From: Pyruvatibacter sp.
GTDB taxonomy: Bacteria > Pseudomonadota > Alphaproteobacteria > CGMCC-115125
Direction: 5' to 3'
DNA: 64,000 nucleotides
NCBI RefSeq assembly: GCF_040219635.1
Contig: NZ_JAVJSC010000003.1
Span: 568,501 to 632,500, forward strand
Below, one piece after another: positions 16,966-25,130 of this stretch (its first letter is position 1; every line of letters begins with the position of its first letter). A program made the translations under genes and the position numbers. Under the pieces are notes generated by a model. It was given only the letters and a program-made list of their open reading frames with translations. It did no database searches and had not been told where the DNA came from.

Positions 16966-19308
16966 TCAAGCCTTATCACGCGCCATTTGCTTTTGCAGAA
17001 GCGGGCGGACGGTTGAGGTCATTTTCCCCTGCGCCCAGTTTTCAAGACCCGGAACAACAGACCCTTTGAGACTGTTGAGCGCATGATGGACCCTGACGGT
17101 CGCCGGCAGGGAGTCAGCCTCGACCAAGCGCAGGAAGAAGAAATCAAGATCACGCCATTCCTCATGTAAGAGTTTGTGAATGGCGGAAGTCAACGGCTCC
17201 GCCAAAGCGTGTTCCGCACTCAAGACGCTGCCCGCATTTCCAAGGTTTGCAATACTATGCGCTTTGAGGTTGGCCATGTTTCCACCGCGCACAAGCGGCA
17301 TCCGGGCGCGGCCGACATGAAGCATAACCTCTATGTCAAGGCGCTCCTCAATTGTTTCGCCAAAAGCGGTACGGACGGACGCTAGTTGTGAGAGGATCAG
17401 CCAGGACATCATGTTGCCGTATGCAACGCCGAAATCGTCATCATCCGATAGTGGAGTGTAGTCGCCAACGACATTGCCATACACATCGAGAGCGGCTACC
17501 TCGCCGTCTTCATTAAAATGGAGGTCGCGTACGGTACCGTCTGCCATCTGAATTCCGATGGTCTTGCCAAATAGACTCTCAACGCAGGGCCGATCATTCA
17601 TCAGCGATCCCATCAAGCCTAAAGGCAGGCCATTTCGCTTTCGACCGAGATCGCAAAGGGCCTGTGCGCCTACAATATCGCCGAGAAAGAAGCGGCTTGC
17701 TTGCTGAATCAGTACTCGCCAAGCCTCATCAGGCTCAGCGTTGAGGGCAACTTCGATCGTGTCGGCGAGCTCCCGCGCCAATTCGCTCATGAAAAGTTCG
17801 GGTACGCGGAAGGCAACGAGATCCTTACCGGTCGAATGCCGATAGAAGCCCACCCATCCTTCCTCCTGTAGTTTGACCGCAGCGTCCTCACCATCAGAAC
17901 TGAGCGCGTCCCGCCGGATGACGAATGCGTTGGTGCCGGCCAAGGTAACTTCCGGGTTCGGGGCTTCCTCATCACAGAGCGCGTCGCGGACAATAAGGCG
18001 GTGACGGCGTGCGACATCATGGAGCGGATCGAAGCGCTCTCTCGCACTCTGAACTAGTCTGAGACCCATGGTAGCAGGAATTGCAGCAGCAACGTTTTCC
18101 TTCTCAGGTAACGCACCGCCCGCAAGGACGGAGCGAAGCACCCAGGCAGCGCGATATTCGTCAGACAGCTCCGCGCCTGGATAGAAGAAAATCCGGTTCC
18201 TGGAGAGATGTTCTCTGATCGCACTGAACTCATCATCGTCGAGGGTGTCGACTTGCACAACCTTAGCAATTGATGAGACCGCTGTTTGGCCGCGGCCCGT
18301 GCCATCGAGAAGGATGTCATCGGCGCACTCCGTGCAACCTACAAGACGGAGACCTTCGCCAAAGCCCGTCTCGGCGAGCTCCTCGAAATCGTGTGCAACC
18401 GGAGATCCGGGCTTCAATCCGTCGACGGCGAGGACAAGTGCGGGCTTGCGCGTCGACTGGGACATTCGCCTCAGCCAAGTGCGGACATCATCCGCTTCCA
18501 GCTTCCATTCCAGCGCCGCTCCCAGAATATTGGCCAGACGTTGAAAGAGACCAGGACCGGCTGTTGCGCCATTGACCATGAATATGCCCCAATCAGGCGA
18601 ACAGCGCGTGGCGACCGCCAATTCGCGCAGGACGTTGCTCTTGCCAGCGAGAGGGGGCCCCTCAACGATCACCGCTTTGGTCGCGCTGTCGAATTGCGCG
18701 ATGATCTCGTCCGTGGCCCTCCGGTGAAACAGCAGCTCCTCACAGAATGGCTTAAATGTATCGCCTGGTTCTCCCGTCATGCGATCGATCAATTTATCAG
18801 TGCGTTGACGCACTGCTTCAACCCAAACGCTGGTCTCTGGACCCATTAGGACCTCAATGGCCCAGCTATTGTCAGCTGCAGCCAACTTACCGATGTTGGC
18901 GAAGACCTTTTCGATAGTCGCCGCGCCATCGAGACCAAGAGGTAGTTCCTTGCCGCTATCGACCTGGCGAACCCACGTCTCGTTGCCATTGCTCACAATA
19001 ACAAGAGGCGGCCTAGGAGTCAGAACTGCAGCATAGCTCTGGCCTTGCTTAAGATCCTGCGCCATTAGCGCCTTATCCGCGCGCTTAAGCTCGACAACGG
19101 CGAGCGGGTCCCCGTCATAAAGAAGTAGAAGGTCAGCCCGTCCCTCGGCCTCCCAAGCGGCAGTGCCGTCATAGTCATTATCCGTATGTCCGAGTTTGAG
19201 CTTGAGGCGCTTCTCGACCTTAAAACTCTCAGCTTTCACATGCGGAAAAGCTTCGCGGGCTAAGCCCACAACATAGGATTGCAACTGTGCTTCGGGAACG
19301 ACTGTCAT
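16966..19308 (-). CDS. Nuclease-NTPase fusion (HsdR_N-like PD-(D/E)xK plus P-loop), candidate defence protein
   Basis: A 780-aa single-gene protein. Residues about 1-115 form a restriction-type nuclease domain: Asp59, then Glu73-Leu-Lys75 after 13 residues, then a QGQSYA element at 88-93, the pattern of the type I restriction R-subunit N-terminus. Residues about 185-400 hold an NTPase: Walker A GPPLAGKS at 217-224 and a Walker B-like ALVLAVDG at 290-297. The C-terminal 380 residues are unrecognised and could be the sensor. No HsdM or HsdS partner is adjacent. The layout (nuclease, NTPase, sensor) resembles STAND-type defence proteins such as Avs, but I cannot place it in a named type. Confidence 0.75.
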   Translation of the reverse strand: MTVVPEAQLQSYVVGLAREAFPHVKAESFKVEKRLKLKLGHTDNDYDGTAAWEAEGRADLLLLYDGDPLAVVELKRADKALMAQDLKQGQSYAAVLTPRPPLVIVSNGNETWVRQVDSGKELPLGLDGAATIEKVFANIGKLAAADNSWAIEVLMGPETSVWVEAVRQRTDKLIDRMTGEPGDTFKPFCEELLFHRRATDEIIAQFDSATKAVIVEGPPLAGKSNVLRELAVATRCSPDWGIFMVNGATAGPGLFQRLANILGAALEWKLEADDVRTWLRRMSQSTRKPALVLAVDGLKPGSPVAHDFEELAETGFGEGLRLVGCTECADDILLDGTGRGQTAVSSIAKVVQVDTLDDDEFSAIREHLSRNRIFFYPGAELSDEYRAAWVLRSVLAGGALPEKENVAAAIPATMGLRLVQSARERFDPLHDVARRHRLIVRDALCDEEAPNPEVTLAGTNAFVIRRDALSSDGEDAAVKLQEEGWVGFYRHSTGKDLVAFRVPELFMSELARELADTIEVALNAEPDEAWRVLIQQASRFFLGDIVGAQALCDLGRKRNGLPLGLMGSLMNDRPCVESLFGKTIGIQMADGTVRDLHFNEDGEVAALDVYGNVVGDYTPLSDDDDFGVAYGNMMSWLILSQLASVRTAFGETIEERLDIEVMLHVGRARMPLVRGGNMANLKAHSIANLGNAGSVLSAEHALAEPLTSAIHKLLHEEWRDLDFFFLRLVEADSLPATVRVHHALNSLKGSVVPGLENWAQGKMTSTVRPLLQKQMARDKA

Positions 19309-19706
19309 TCCCCTATTATAGGAATTTTAGTGGGGCAACCGCGATAAAGTTTCATCGAACACCCACCAGTGTCTTAGTTGTTTCAAGAGGCTGACAATTT
19401 GAAAATCCTTATTTAGCTGTGTGACGAACGTGTCGGGAGCAGAACCTTAACTAGCTAGAGCGCCCTGCACGCTGCAGGATTTGGCCATTTGACGATTGAC
19501 CACCGGAAGGTGGACCTAGCTTGGAAGAAGCCAGGGACCTCGGCAGGGTGATTTTCATTCCGATGGCATTGGCCCAACCGGTTGCGGTACGGAGCGGGTA
19601 GCTGAGCGGCGACCCACGTTGTTCTCGAGGGAATTGAGCCCCTTAATCGAACAGTAGCGACTATCGAGGGTGTCCGTCCTTCCTAATCGAGTGAGATTCT
19701 TTGCCG
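19309..19706. other. Gene-free stretch between divergent cargo genes
   Basis: About 400 bp between the divergent nuclease-NTPase and HNH genes. It must carry both promoters. I see a short inverted repeat around CTGCACGCTGCAG (near 19470) but no RNA gene, operator or coding frame that I can support. Confidence 0.4.
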
Positions 19707-20474
19707 ATGAACAGAAAGCAATTCATCCAGTCCAATGGAGCGGAGTGTGCGAACTGGACATGGAGCTGGTCTTTTGTGAACCACGCCAACAAAATGGTCA
19801 TATTTGGACTGTGGGAACAGTATGACCACGGGGGCTTGGGCTTACTGATGGCGAAGGACTGGGCCATCAGCAACCGGGGAAGAAAGCAACCAGGGTATGC
19901 GCAAGCCGTGCATCATCTCAACTTAGTCGCGGACAAAGGCTACATACTGTTTACATTTCCTATCCGGCCCAAGTTTGGTGTGGAAAAGCGTGACACCCTC
20001 GAACCAACCAAGATATCCAGTTTCAAGCCGGAGTTGACGCAGAAAGTTCTTATTGTCCTAGGCGGCGGTTGGTACGCAGCGCCCGCTGGACAATCCAGCA
20101 TCCCAGACGAGGAAGTCAGCTCCGGCGAGCTCCTTTTTGAAGGAGCTGTCCAATCGACTACTGTGAACGCTTACGAGCGCAACGCTGGAGCTCGCCAAAT
20201 GTGTTTGGATCATTTCGGACACACCTGCTGCGTATGCGCATTTGACTTCGAGCACGTCTATGGAGAGCTGGGAGCGGACTACATCCATGTTCACCATATC
20301 ATTCCGCTCAGTGAAATAGGGGAAGAGTACGCGATTGACCCCACAGCAGATTTGGTGCCGGTATGCCCGAACTGCCACGCGATGATCCATAGGACACGCC
20401 CAGCCCTGACCATAGAAGAACTAAAATCGCAGATAGAAAAGGCCTCTCCTGCGCATGGTCAGCATCGAGGGTAG
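19707..20474 (+). CDS. HNH endonuclease with unrecognised N-terminal domain
   Basis: A 255-aa protein. The C-terminal third has a complete McrA-like HNH site: the zinc pairs CCVC and CPNC, the HVHHIIPLS histidines and a final HAMIH. The N-terminal 140 residues (NGAECANWTWSWSFV, MVIFGLWEQYD, GYAQAVHHL, LFTFP) are rich in aromatic residues and look like a compact reader domain, perhaps for modified DNA (inference from the nuclease pairing only). The ATG at 19707 was used; a TTG lies two codons upstream. Confidence 0.8.
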   Translation: MNRKQFIQSNGAECANWTWSWSFVNHANKMVIFGLWEQYDHGGLGLLMAKDWAISNRGRKQPGYAQAVHHLNLVADKGYILFTFPIRPKFGVEKRDTLEPTKISSFKPELTQKVLIVLGGGWYAAPAGQSSIPDEEVSSGELLFEGAVQSTTVNAYERNAGARQMCLDHFGHTCCVCAFDFEHVYGELGADYIHVHHIIPLSEIGEEYAIDPTADLVPVCPNCHAMIHRTRPALTIEELKSQIEKASPAHGQHRG

Positions 20475-20630
20475 AATACCAAATTAGTAGGCTAGGAATC
20501 ACAACTTCCATACAATTCGTGTACAGACTGTTTCTAGCTATATGTGGTTTTGTCAGAGCGCGCCTCTACTCTTATTGCCTAGCGTGAAATCTAGAGCACA
20601 GCTTCGGCTCCAAAATCGAAAGTCACTTTG

Positions 20631-21269
20631 ATGTCTATTGAACCATATGAGCCATGGGTGGGTAGCAGCTATGGAAAGGGCATCAATGGGACGCGCGTAA
20701 TGCTAGTGGCGGACTCCCACTACGTTACGGAGGGCGAGAAGCGACATAAGAAGTCCAGCCATACGACGGACATTGTCAAATGGTGGGTCCTAAAACAGAA
20801 GAATGGTAAATCGAACAAGCATCCACCTGAGACGCCGCTGTTTTTTAGGCGGCTAACAGAGGTGGTACAAAGCGGACTTGATTTTCAAGCCACTGAACCT
20901 GAGATCTGGGATCGCCTAGCGTTCTATAATTTCATCCCTGAGCCGATGGGCACGGCTACCAGCATACCTTCCCGCCGCCAGTTTAAGGCAGGAAGAGATG
21001 TCTTTCGCAAAGCCCTCGACAGCATCACGCCAGAACCAAACGTAATCCTAGTTTGCAGTATGAGGTGTTGGGACTGGATGGAAGCGGAAGAGCTCAAGGT
21101 TCTAGAAACTCACCCAAAAAGGCGTTGGGCTTATCGCATCGGCGAGAGCGTGGCCGGGCCGATGCATCACCCGAGCTACTGGAACAGATCTGGAATGGCA
21201 AACCCTGCTAAGAGCTGGAGCAATGTACTGCAAGAGCTCGCGTCTTTTTCAAAGGCTCCAGCCCCTTAG
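20631..21269 (+). CDS. Uracil-DNA glycosylase-superfamily-like protein
   Basis: A 212-aa protein with a UDG-fold pattern: MLVADSHY early (strand 1), FYNFIPEP (residues near 100), a basic PSRRQFKAGRDVFRKAL helix, the hydrophobic strand NVILVCSMRCWDWM and a MHHPS motif near the C-terminus like the conserved HPS of family 4/5 enzymes. The usual catalytic GExPG loop is not obvious, so glycosylase activity is uncertain. It is a lone cargo gene on the plus strand, 156 bp after the HNH gene. Confidence 0.55.
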   Translation: MSIEPYEPWVGSSYGKGINGTRVMLVADSHYVTEGEKRHKKSSHTTDIVKWWVLKQKNGKSNKHPPETPLFFRRLTEVVQSGLDFQATEPEIWDRLAFYNFIPEPMGTATSIPSRRQFKAGRDVFRKALDSITPEPNVILVCSMRCWDWMEAEELKVLETHPKRRWAYRIGESVAGPMHHPSYWNRSGMANPAKSWSNVLQELASFSKAPAP

Positions 21270-21541
21270 GACTCTCGCAGCGGCCTGTAAGGAAGTCCCC
21301 TTCCTGGCTTCGCGAGATAAAAGTATGTCCCGCCGTTGCATTCCATATTCGGACACCTGCCACGTCTGTTGATCAGCGTGGCATGAGGACCATGCAATTT
21401 CTCGAGCATCTCGTAGGAAACTCGGAGCTTGAGAGCACACCGGCTGCAGCGCGCGTAAACCGGTACACTGGCAGCTTTCATTTCAGCGATGGTTTGGAGG
21501 GATCGTGGCCAGATGACCGTGAGGTTTCGCATGGCTATCAT
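21266..21541 (-). CDS. Small zinc-binding protein of unknown function
   Basis: About 91 aa with two cysteine pairs, CSRC and CPNMEC, spaced about 30 residues apart, as in a zinc ribbon. Between them is the motif VSYEMLEKLHGPHATLI. The sequence RRGRCPNMEC-N-GGTYFYLA fits small conserved proteins I have seen in alphaproteobacterial phage-like regions, function unknown. It overlaps the stop of the UDG-like gene by 4 bp, tail to tail. The start is uncertain (21541 or 21532; neither has a good ribosome site). Confidence 0.6.
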   Translation of the reverse strand: MIAMRNLTVIWPRSLQTIAEMKAASVPVYARCSRCALKLRVSYEMLEKLHGPHATLINRRGRCPNMECNGGTYFYLAKPGRGLPYRPLRES

Positions 21542-21621
21542 GGTGACTACTGTGCTGTGCAACCTCAACCACGCGATAGGTAAAAGCGTACACTCCTAGC
21601 CCCTGGAAAGTTGGTGCAGCG

Positions 21622-22473
21622 ATGGCCAAACCCCCAAAACTTACTCAAGAGCCGCCGAGCTACCTGCCGGAACCTTCGGAAGATGACTATTGGGATTGGG
21701 TCAAACGCGAATTCGAGGACAACTGCGTGACCATCGAATCGGTGCGGCTGGAAACAAGAAAGGACGCGATCGGAATACGGACGAGCCAGAAGAAATGGCA
21801 ATCCACATCGGCGTCGGAGTTTCCATATGTGGAGCTCAATCCTTCAGAGAAGGAGCTCAAGAACAAGCCCAAACTGGGCAAAATCAGCACAAAGCATCAC
21901 ATGTACATTCTCCACAATGAAGCTCACGACGCAGAGTATCTCGCCGAACACCTGGCATTCGCCCGTTCGCTGATCGATGAAATTTCAGAACAGATTGAGA
22001 AACGCGTCGCGACCCCAAAACTGCTCAAGCAGTTGAGTGGGTTCAATTACTCAGTCGGCATAATCATACACGCGTGGACGAACGAGCAGTCCGACATGTC
22101 AGCAACCAGACGAAGCGAACAGGCGAAAGAGGCCGACACAGTTCATCGCAAAAGGTGGTTGGCTCACTACGTCCTGCGAGAATTCAAGCACCGACAACGC
22201 AAGGCGGCGGATGATGCGTTCGAACGGTTGGTGAACCGGCTTGTCTTTACAGCCCCGCGAGACCTCACCAATGCGGAGTTGGAAGCCGTAACCATGAAGG
22301 GACGCCCTTGGTTCGCGGCATATTTGGGGATCGAAGATATCGGAGCCCACGAATATGGGCTTCTGAGTGACACTTACCGACAAAAGAAAATCAAGAAGGC
22401 CATGTTGGAAGACTTCGCGACGCAATCGACCAAAGACCTACCGTCCTTCAACTTGGAAATTCCCCGGTCCTAG
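21622..22473 (+). CDS. Uncharacterised basic protein upstream of the island replication genes
   Basis: A 283-aa soluble protein with no motif I recognise. It is charged, with a long helical middle (about residues 95-205) rich in Arg and Lys (REFKHRQRKAADDAFERL) and an EDIGAHEYG segment near residue 240. It lies 87 bp upstream of the excisionase-like gene on the same strand, so it could belong to the island's replication or excision module. Codon use matches the surrounding island. Confidence 0.6.
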   Translation: MAKPPKLTQEPPSYLPEPSEDDYWDWVKREFEDNCVTIESVRLETRKDAIGIRTSQKKWQSTSASEFPYVELNPSEKELKNKPKLGKISTKHHMYILHNEAHDAEYLAEHLAFARSLIDEISEQIEKRVATPKLLKQLSGFNYSVGIIIHAWTNEQSDMSATRRSEQAKEADTVHRKRWLAHYVLREFKHRQRKAADDAFERLVNRLVFTAPRDLTNAELEAVTMKGRPWFAAYLGIEDIGAHEYGLLSDTYRQKKIKKAMLEDFATQSTKDLPSFNLEIPRS

Positions 22474-22560
22474 AAGCGGGGAATACCCATCATCCAACTC
22501 CTGACAATTTCTCCGTTCGTGCGGCCGATGGTCGGCTGCCTGAACTTCGGAGAAATGGTC

Positions 22561-22770
22561 ATGAAAACGGCTAAACAAGACCCATCGGTGCTGTATGGCA
22601 CTATTCCCAACGTAGCAAAACTTCTGGGTATCAAGGAGCACGCCCTCCGGCGTGCGGTGAACAAGGGGCTCATCCCCTTCTACACACCGTTCGGGTCTCG
22701 CCGCTACGTGCGGCTTGATGAGGTGCAAGCCTTCATTCAGGCACACCGCTGCCTGGGAGGTGCGCTATGA
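22561..22770 (+). CDS. Excisionase-like helix-turn-helix protein
   Basis: A 69-aa DNA-binding protein of the MerR/Xis fold: IPNVAKLLGIKEHALRRAV (HTH) followed by the wing KGLIPFYTPFGSRRYVRLDEV. The start at 22561 has GGAG 8 nt upstream; an ATG two codons earlier would leave too short a gap. Its stop overlaps the primase start (ATGA). Genes of this kind direct excision or regulate replication in integrative elements; which of the two applies here is open. Confidence 0.75.
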   Translation: MKTAKQDPSVLYGTIPNVAKLLGIKEHALRRAVNKGLIPFYTPFGSRRYVRLDEVQAFIQAHRCLGGAL

Positions 22771-24821
22771 AGTTGCGTCCACTTGAACAGGGCATAGACG
22801 ATTGGCGAGAGAGTCGGATACCAATCGTTCCCTTCAAGCCCAGGCTGAAAGAACCTTCAGAAAAAGGCTTTCTTGGATACACCTCCAACCCGGCAAGTCG
22901 ACAGCGAATTGACGAATGGAAAGCGAAGTTTCCCGATCACAACATCGCTGCGGTCATGGGAAGCAAGATTGCCGACGGCTGGCTGATCGCAGCAATTGAT
23001 ATTGACGACGAGGTCTGGGTGAATGTCATAAAGGCCCTATTCCCGAATTTCGTCAGTGCTAAACGCGGAAAGAAAGGACTGACGATCTTTGTAAAGGTCC
23101 GCACCGGGCTGAACATCAAATCAACGTCGTTCCAAAGTGTAAGCGTTTTTGGCGGTGTGGACTTTCTGTTCAACGGTAAGTGTTGCCTTGTTCCGCTGTC
23201 AATTCATCCGGAAACAGGCAAGCCATATGAGTGGATTGGCAAGCCGCTCTATGAATGCTCACCGGATGAAATTCCCGAGTGTACCAAGCGCCACCTCGAC
23301 ATTATCAAGGCGACAGTTACCTCCGCCCAATCGGCCATCGTTATCAGTGGCACAGGCACACATGATGCTGGACTCGCATTGGCGGCCGAACTTGTGAGGG
23401 CCGGTGCAACGGATGAGGAGATCAAAGCGATGTTCGCGGCGCTCCTGCCAACAGACTATTCCGGGAATTCGTTGGACGAGCTCCCGGAATGGATTGAGAG
23501 CGCTCGTCGCAAAGGATTTGATTTACTAGACGACAATACCCCACCGCGCGACGAGCACATCGCGCGTCTGGTCGAAGAAGAGCTTGGCTTGATCGCTTAT
23601 GTCGAAGGGCACGGCTTTCTTCAATACGAAGAAGGCCACTGGCAGAGCCTACTCGACAGCCTCATTGATCAGGTGTCGAAGAAGCACATAGTGGCCGGCG
23701 GTGGCAGATCGTATGCGAGTTCCTTGCTGCGACCGGTGCGTACTTGCCTGTCACTAAATGTGCTTCGGCCCAAGTTCGGTGAACACAGCGGGCTTATCTG
23801 CTGCAACAACGGTACACTTGATGTTCGGACTGGCGAGTTGCTCGAGCACTCTCCAGACCATGAACTTCGATATCGTCTAGACATCGACTACGACCCCAAA
23901 GCCGAGTGTCCCACCTACGACAAGCTCATCAACGATACACTGAAGGGACATGCTGGGTGCATCAGGCTATTCGATGAGTATGCTGCGCTCACGTTGATCC
24001 CGAACATGCGTTTCCAGGTTGCATTATACCTTGTCGGTGAAGGGGGTAGTGGCAAGAGCACCTTGCTGAGAGTTGTGGAGATGGTTCACGATCCCGATGC
24101 GGTCAGTACGACCCCGCTTGATAAGGTCGACGACGAACGGCACCGAACCGACATTGCCAACAAATTGGTTTGCATCAGCTACGATGTGCAAACTCAGTAT
24201 AAAATCTTTGGTGAGACTTTCATCCGCATCACCGGCGAGGACTCAATTACGACCCGGCGGCTCTATCAGGAAGTCGATAGCCGGGTTCGGCCTTCAGTCC
24301 GTTTCATCGGCTCAATGAACCCAGAGATGCCCGGGTTTATTGCAGCACCGGACGCCCTGAAGCGGCGACTGTTGTTAGTGCCCTGCGGTCCTCGTGTCGA
24401 AGACCCCGATCCTGACCTCTTCGACAGACTTAAAGCTGAGAAAGCCGGCATTCTCGCGCGCTATGTCACGGCTCTTAAACGGCTCCTGAAACGAAAACGC
24501 TTCGATATCCCTGGCTGCGTCAGGGACGAAGTACGGGAGTATGTCAGCTACCAAGACGCCTTTGATGCCTATGCGGCAGAACGACTTCGGCGCAGCGAAA
24601 GTACAACTCCGGTGGCCGAAATTGCTCTGGATTTCAACGATTGGGCTGATCGGCATGGCGAGAAGCATCTCAGCACTTTCGTGGTTGGTCGCAAGCTCAA
24701 ACGGCTGGGGTTCACCGGAGGCCAAGAGCGGCGCGATAGGGGGCAAGGCAGCACCAATACAAGGGTGGTGAACGCCGAGATTACGGTGCCCCGCCGGAGC
24801 CGGACGAGCCCCGAATTCTAG
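22767..24821 (+). CDS. Primase-polymerase/helicase (PrimPol plus D5/P4-like superfamily 3 helicase)
   Basis: A 684-aa replication protein. The N-terminal PrimPol-like domain has the acidic pair AIDIDDE near residue 75 and a GGVDFLFN element near 130. The C-terminal half is a D5_N plus SF3 helicase: Walker A VGEGGSGKST near residues 422-431, SYDVQ and IGSMNPEMPG further on. Phage satellites such as P4 and many islands replicate with such proteins, which recognise a nearby origin. It is translationally coupled to the HTH gene and followed by a 309-bp gap with repeats, then the integrase. Confidence 0.88.
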   Translation: MKLRPLEQGIDDWRESRIPIVPFKPRLKEPSEKGFLGYTSNPASRQRIDEWKAKFPDHNIAAVMGSKIADGWLIAAIDIDDEVWVNVIKALFPNFVSAKRGKKGLTIFVKVRTGLNIKSTSFQSVSVFGGVDFLFNGKCCLVPLSIHPETGKPYEWIGKPLYECSPDEIPECTKRHLDIIKATVTSAQSAIVISGTGTHDAGLALAAELVRAGATDEEIKAMFAALLPTDYSGNSLDELPEWIESARRKGFDLLDDNTPPRDEHIARLVEEELGLIAYVEGHGFLQYEEGHWQSLLDSLIDQVSKKHIVAGGGRSYASSLLRPVRTCLSLNVLRPKFGEHSGLICCNNGTLDVRTGELLEHSPDHELRYRLDIDYDPKAECPTYDKLINDTLKGHAGCIRLFDEYAALTLIPNMRFQVALYLVGEGGSGKSTLLRVVEMVHDPDAVSTTPLDKVDDERHRTDIANKLVCISYDVQTQYKIFGETFIRITGEDSITTRRLYQEVDSRVRPSVRFIGSMNPEMPGFIAAPDALKRRLLLVPCGPRVEDPDPDLFDRLKAEKAGILARYVTALKRLLKRKRFDIPGCVRDEVREYVSYQDAFDAYAAERLRRSESTTPVAEIALDFNDWADRHGEKHLSTFVVGRKLKRLGFTGGQERRDRGQGSTNTRVVNAEITVPRRSRTSPEF

Positions 24822-25130
24822 ATGGCCGTAACAGTGTCACAGTCCCAAACCCGCATTGAGCAAGACCCAAGAGGGGGAGGGGGGTATCCACCCTCCCCCT
24901 CCCCTCAGTGGTGCCGTCAACCTCAGTTCTGCGTTGTGACACCGTGACAGCGCTCTTTGGTAGACGCCCAATCAATGCGGGTAGTTCGCAGCGGCAGAGT
25001 TCCGCCCCAAAAGGGCCATTGTGGCAGCTCGGTTACATGTTCGGTTACACGAAACACTCCGTACACATACGGAAATTCCTGCGCAGACTACGTCATGATT
25101 TTTTCGGTCTTTTGACCAACGGATGAAACT
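24822..25130. other. Primase-integrase gap with repeats and hairpin (possible origin)
   Basis: No gene in 309 bp. Contents: GTGTCAC at 24834-24840 and the inverse GTGACAC at 24935-24941 with a further GTGACA at 24944-24949. A perfect purine/pyrimidine hairpin follows at about 24871-24906 (GAGGGGGAGGG against CCCTCCCCCTC). CGGTTACA occurs twice near 25030-25050. Short repeats next to a SF3 helicase gene suggest a replication origin or integrase arm sites; the hairpin could also terminate the primase transcript. Confidence 0.4.

Noticed and set aside
24871..24906. G-rich/C-rich hairpin as a CRISPR repeat or transposon end
   Set aside because: It occurs once, without spacers, target duplications or a transposase; better seen as terminator or origin structure.
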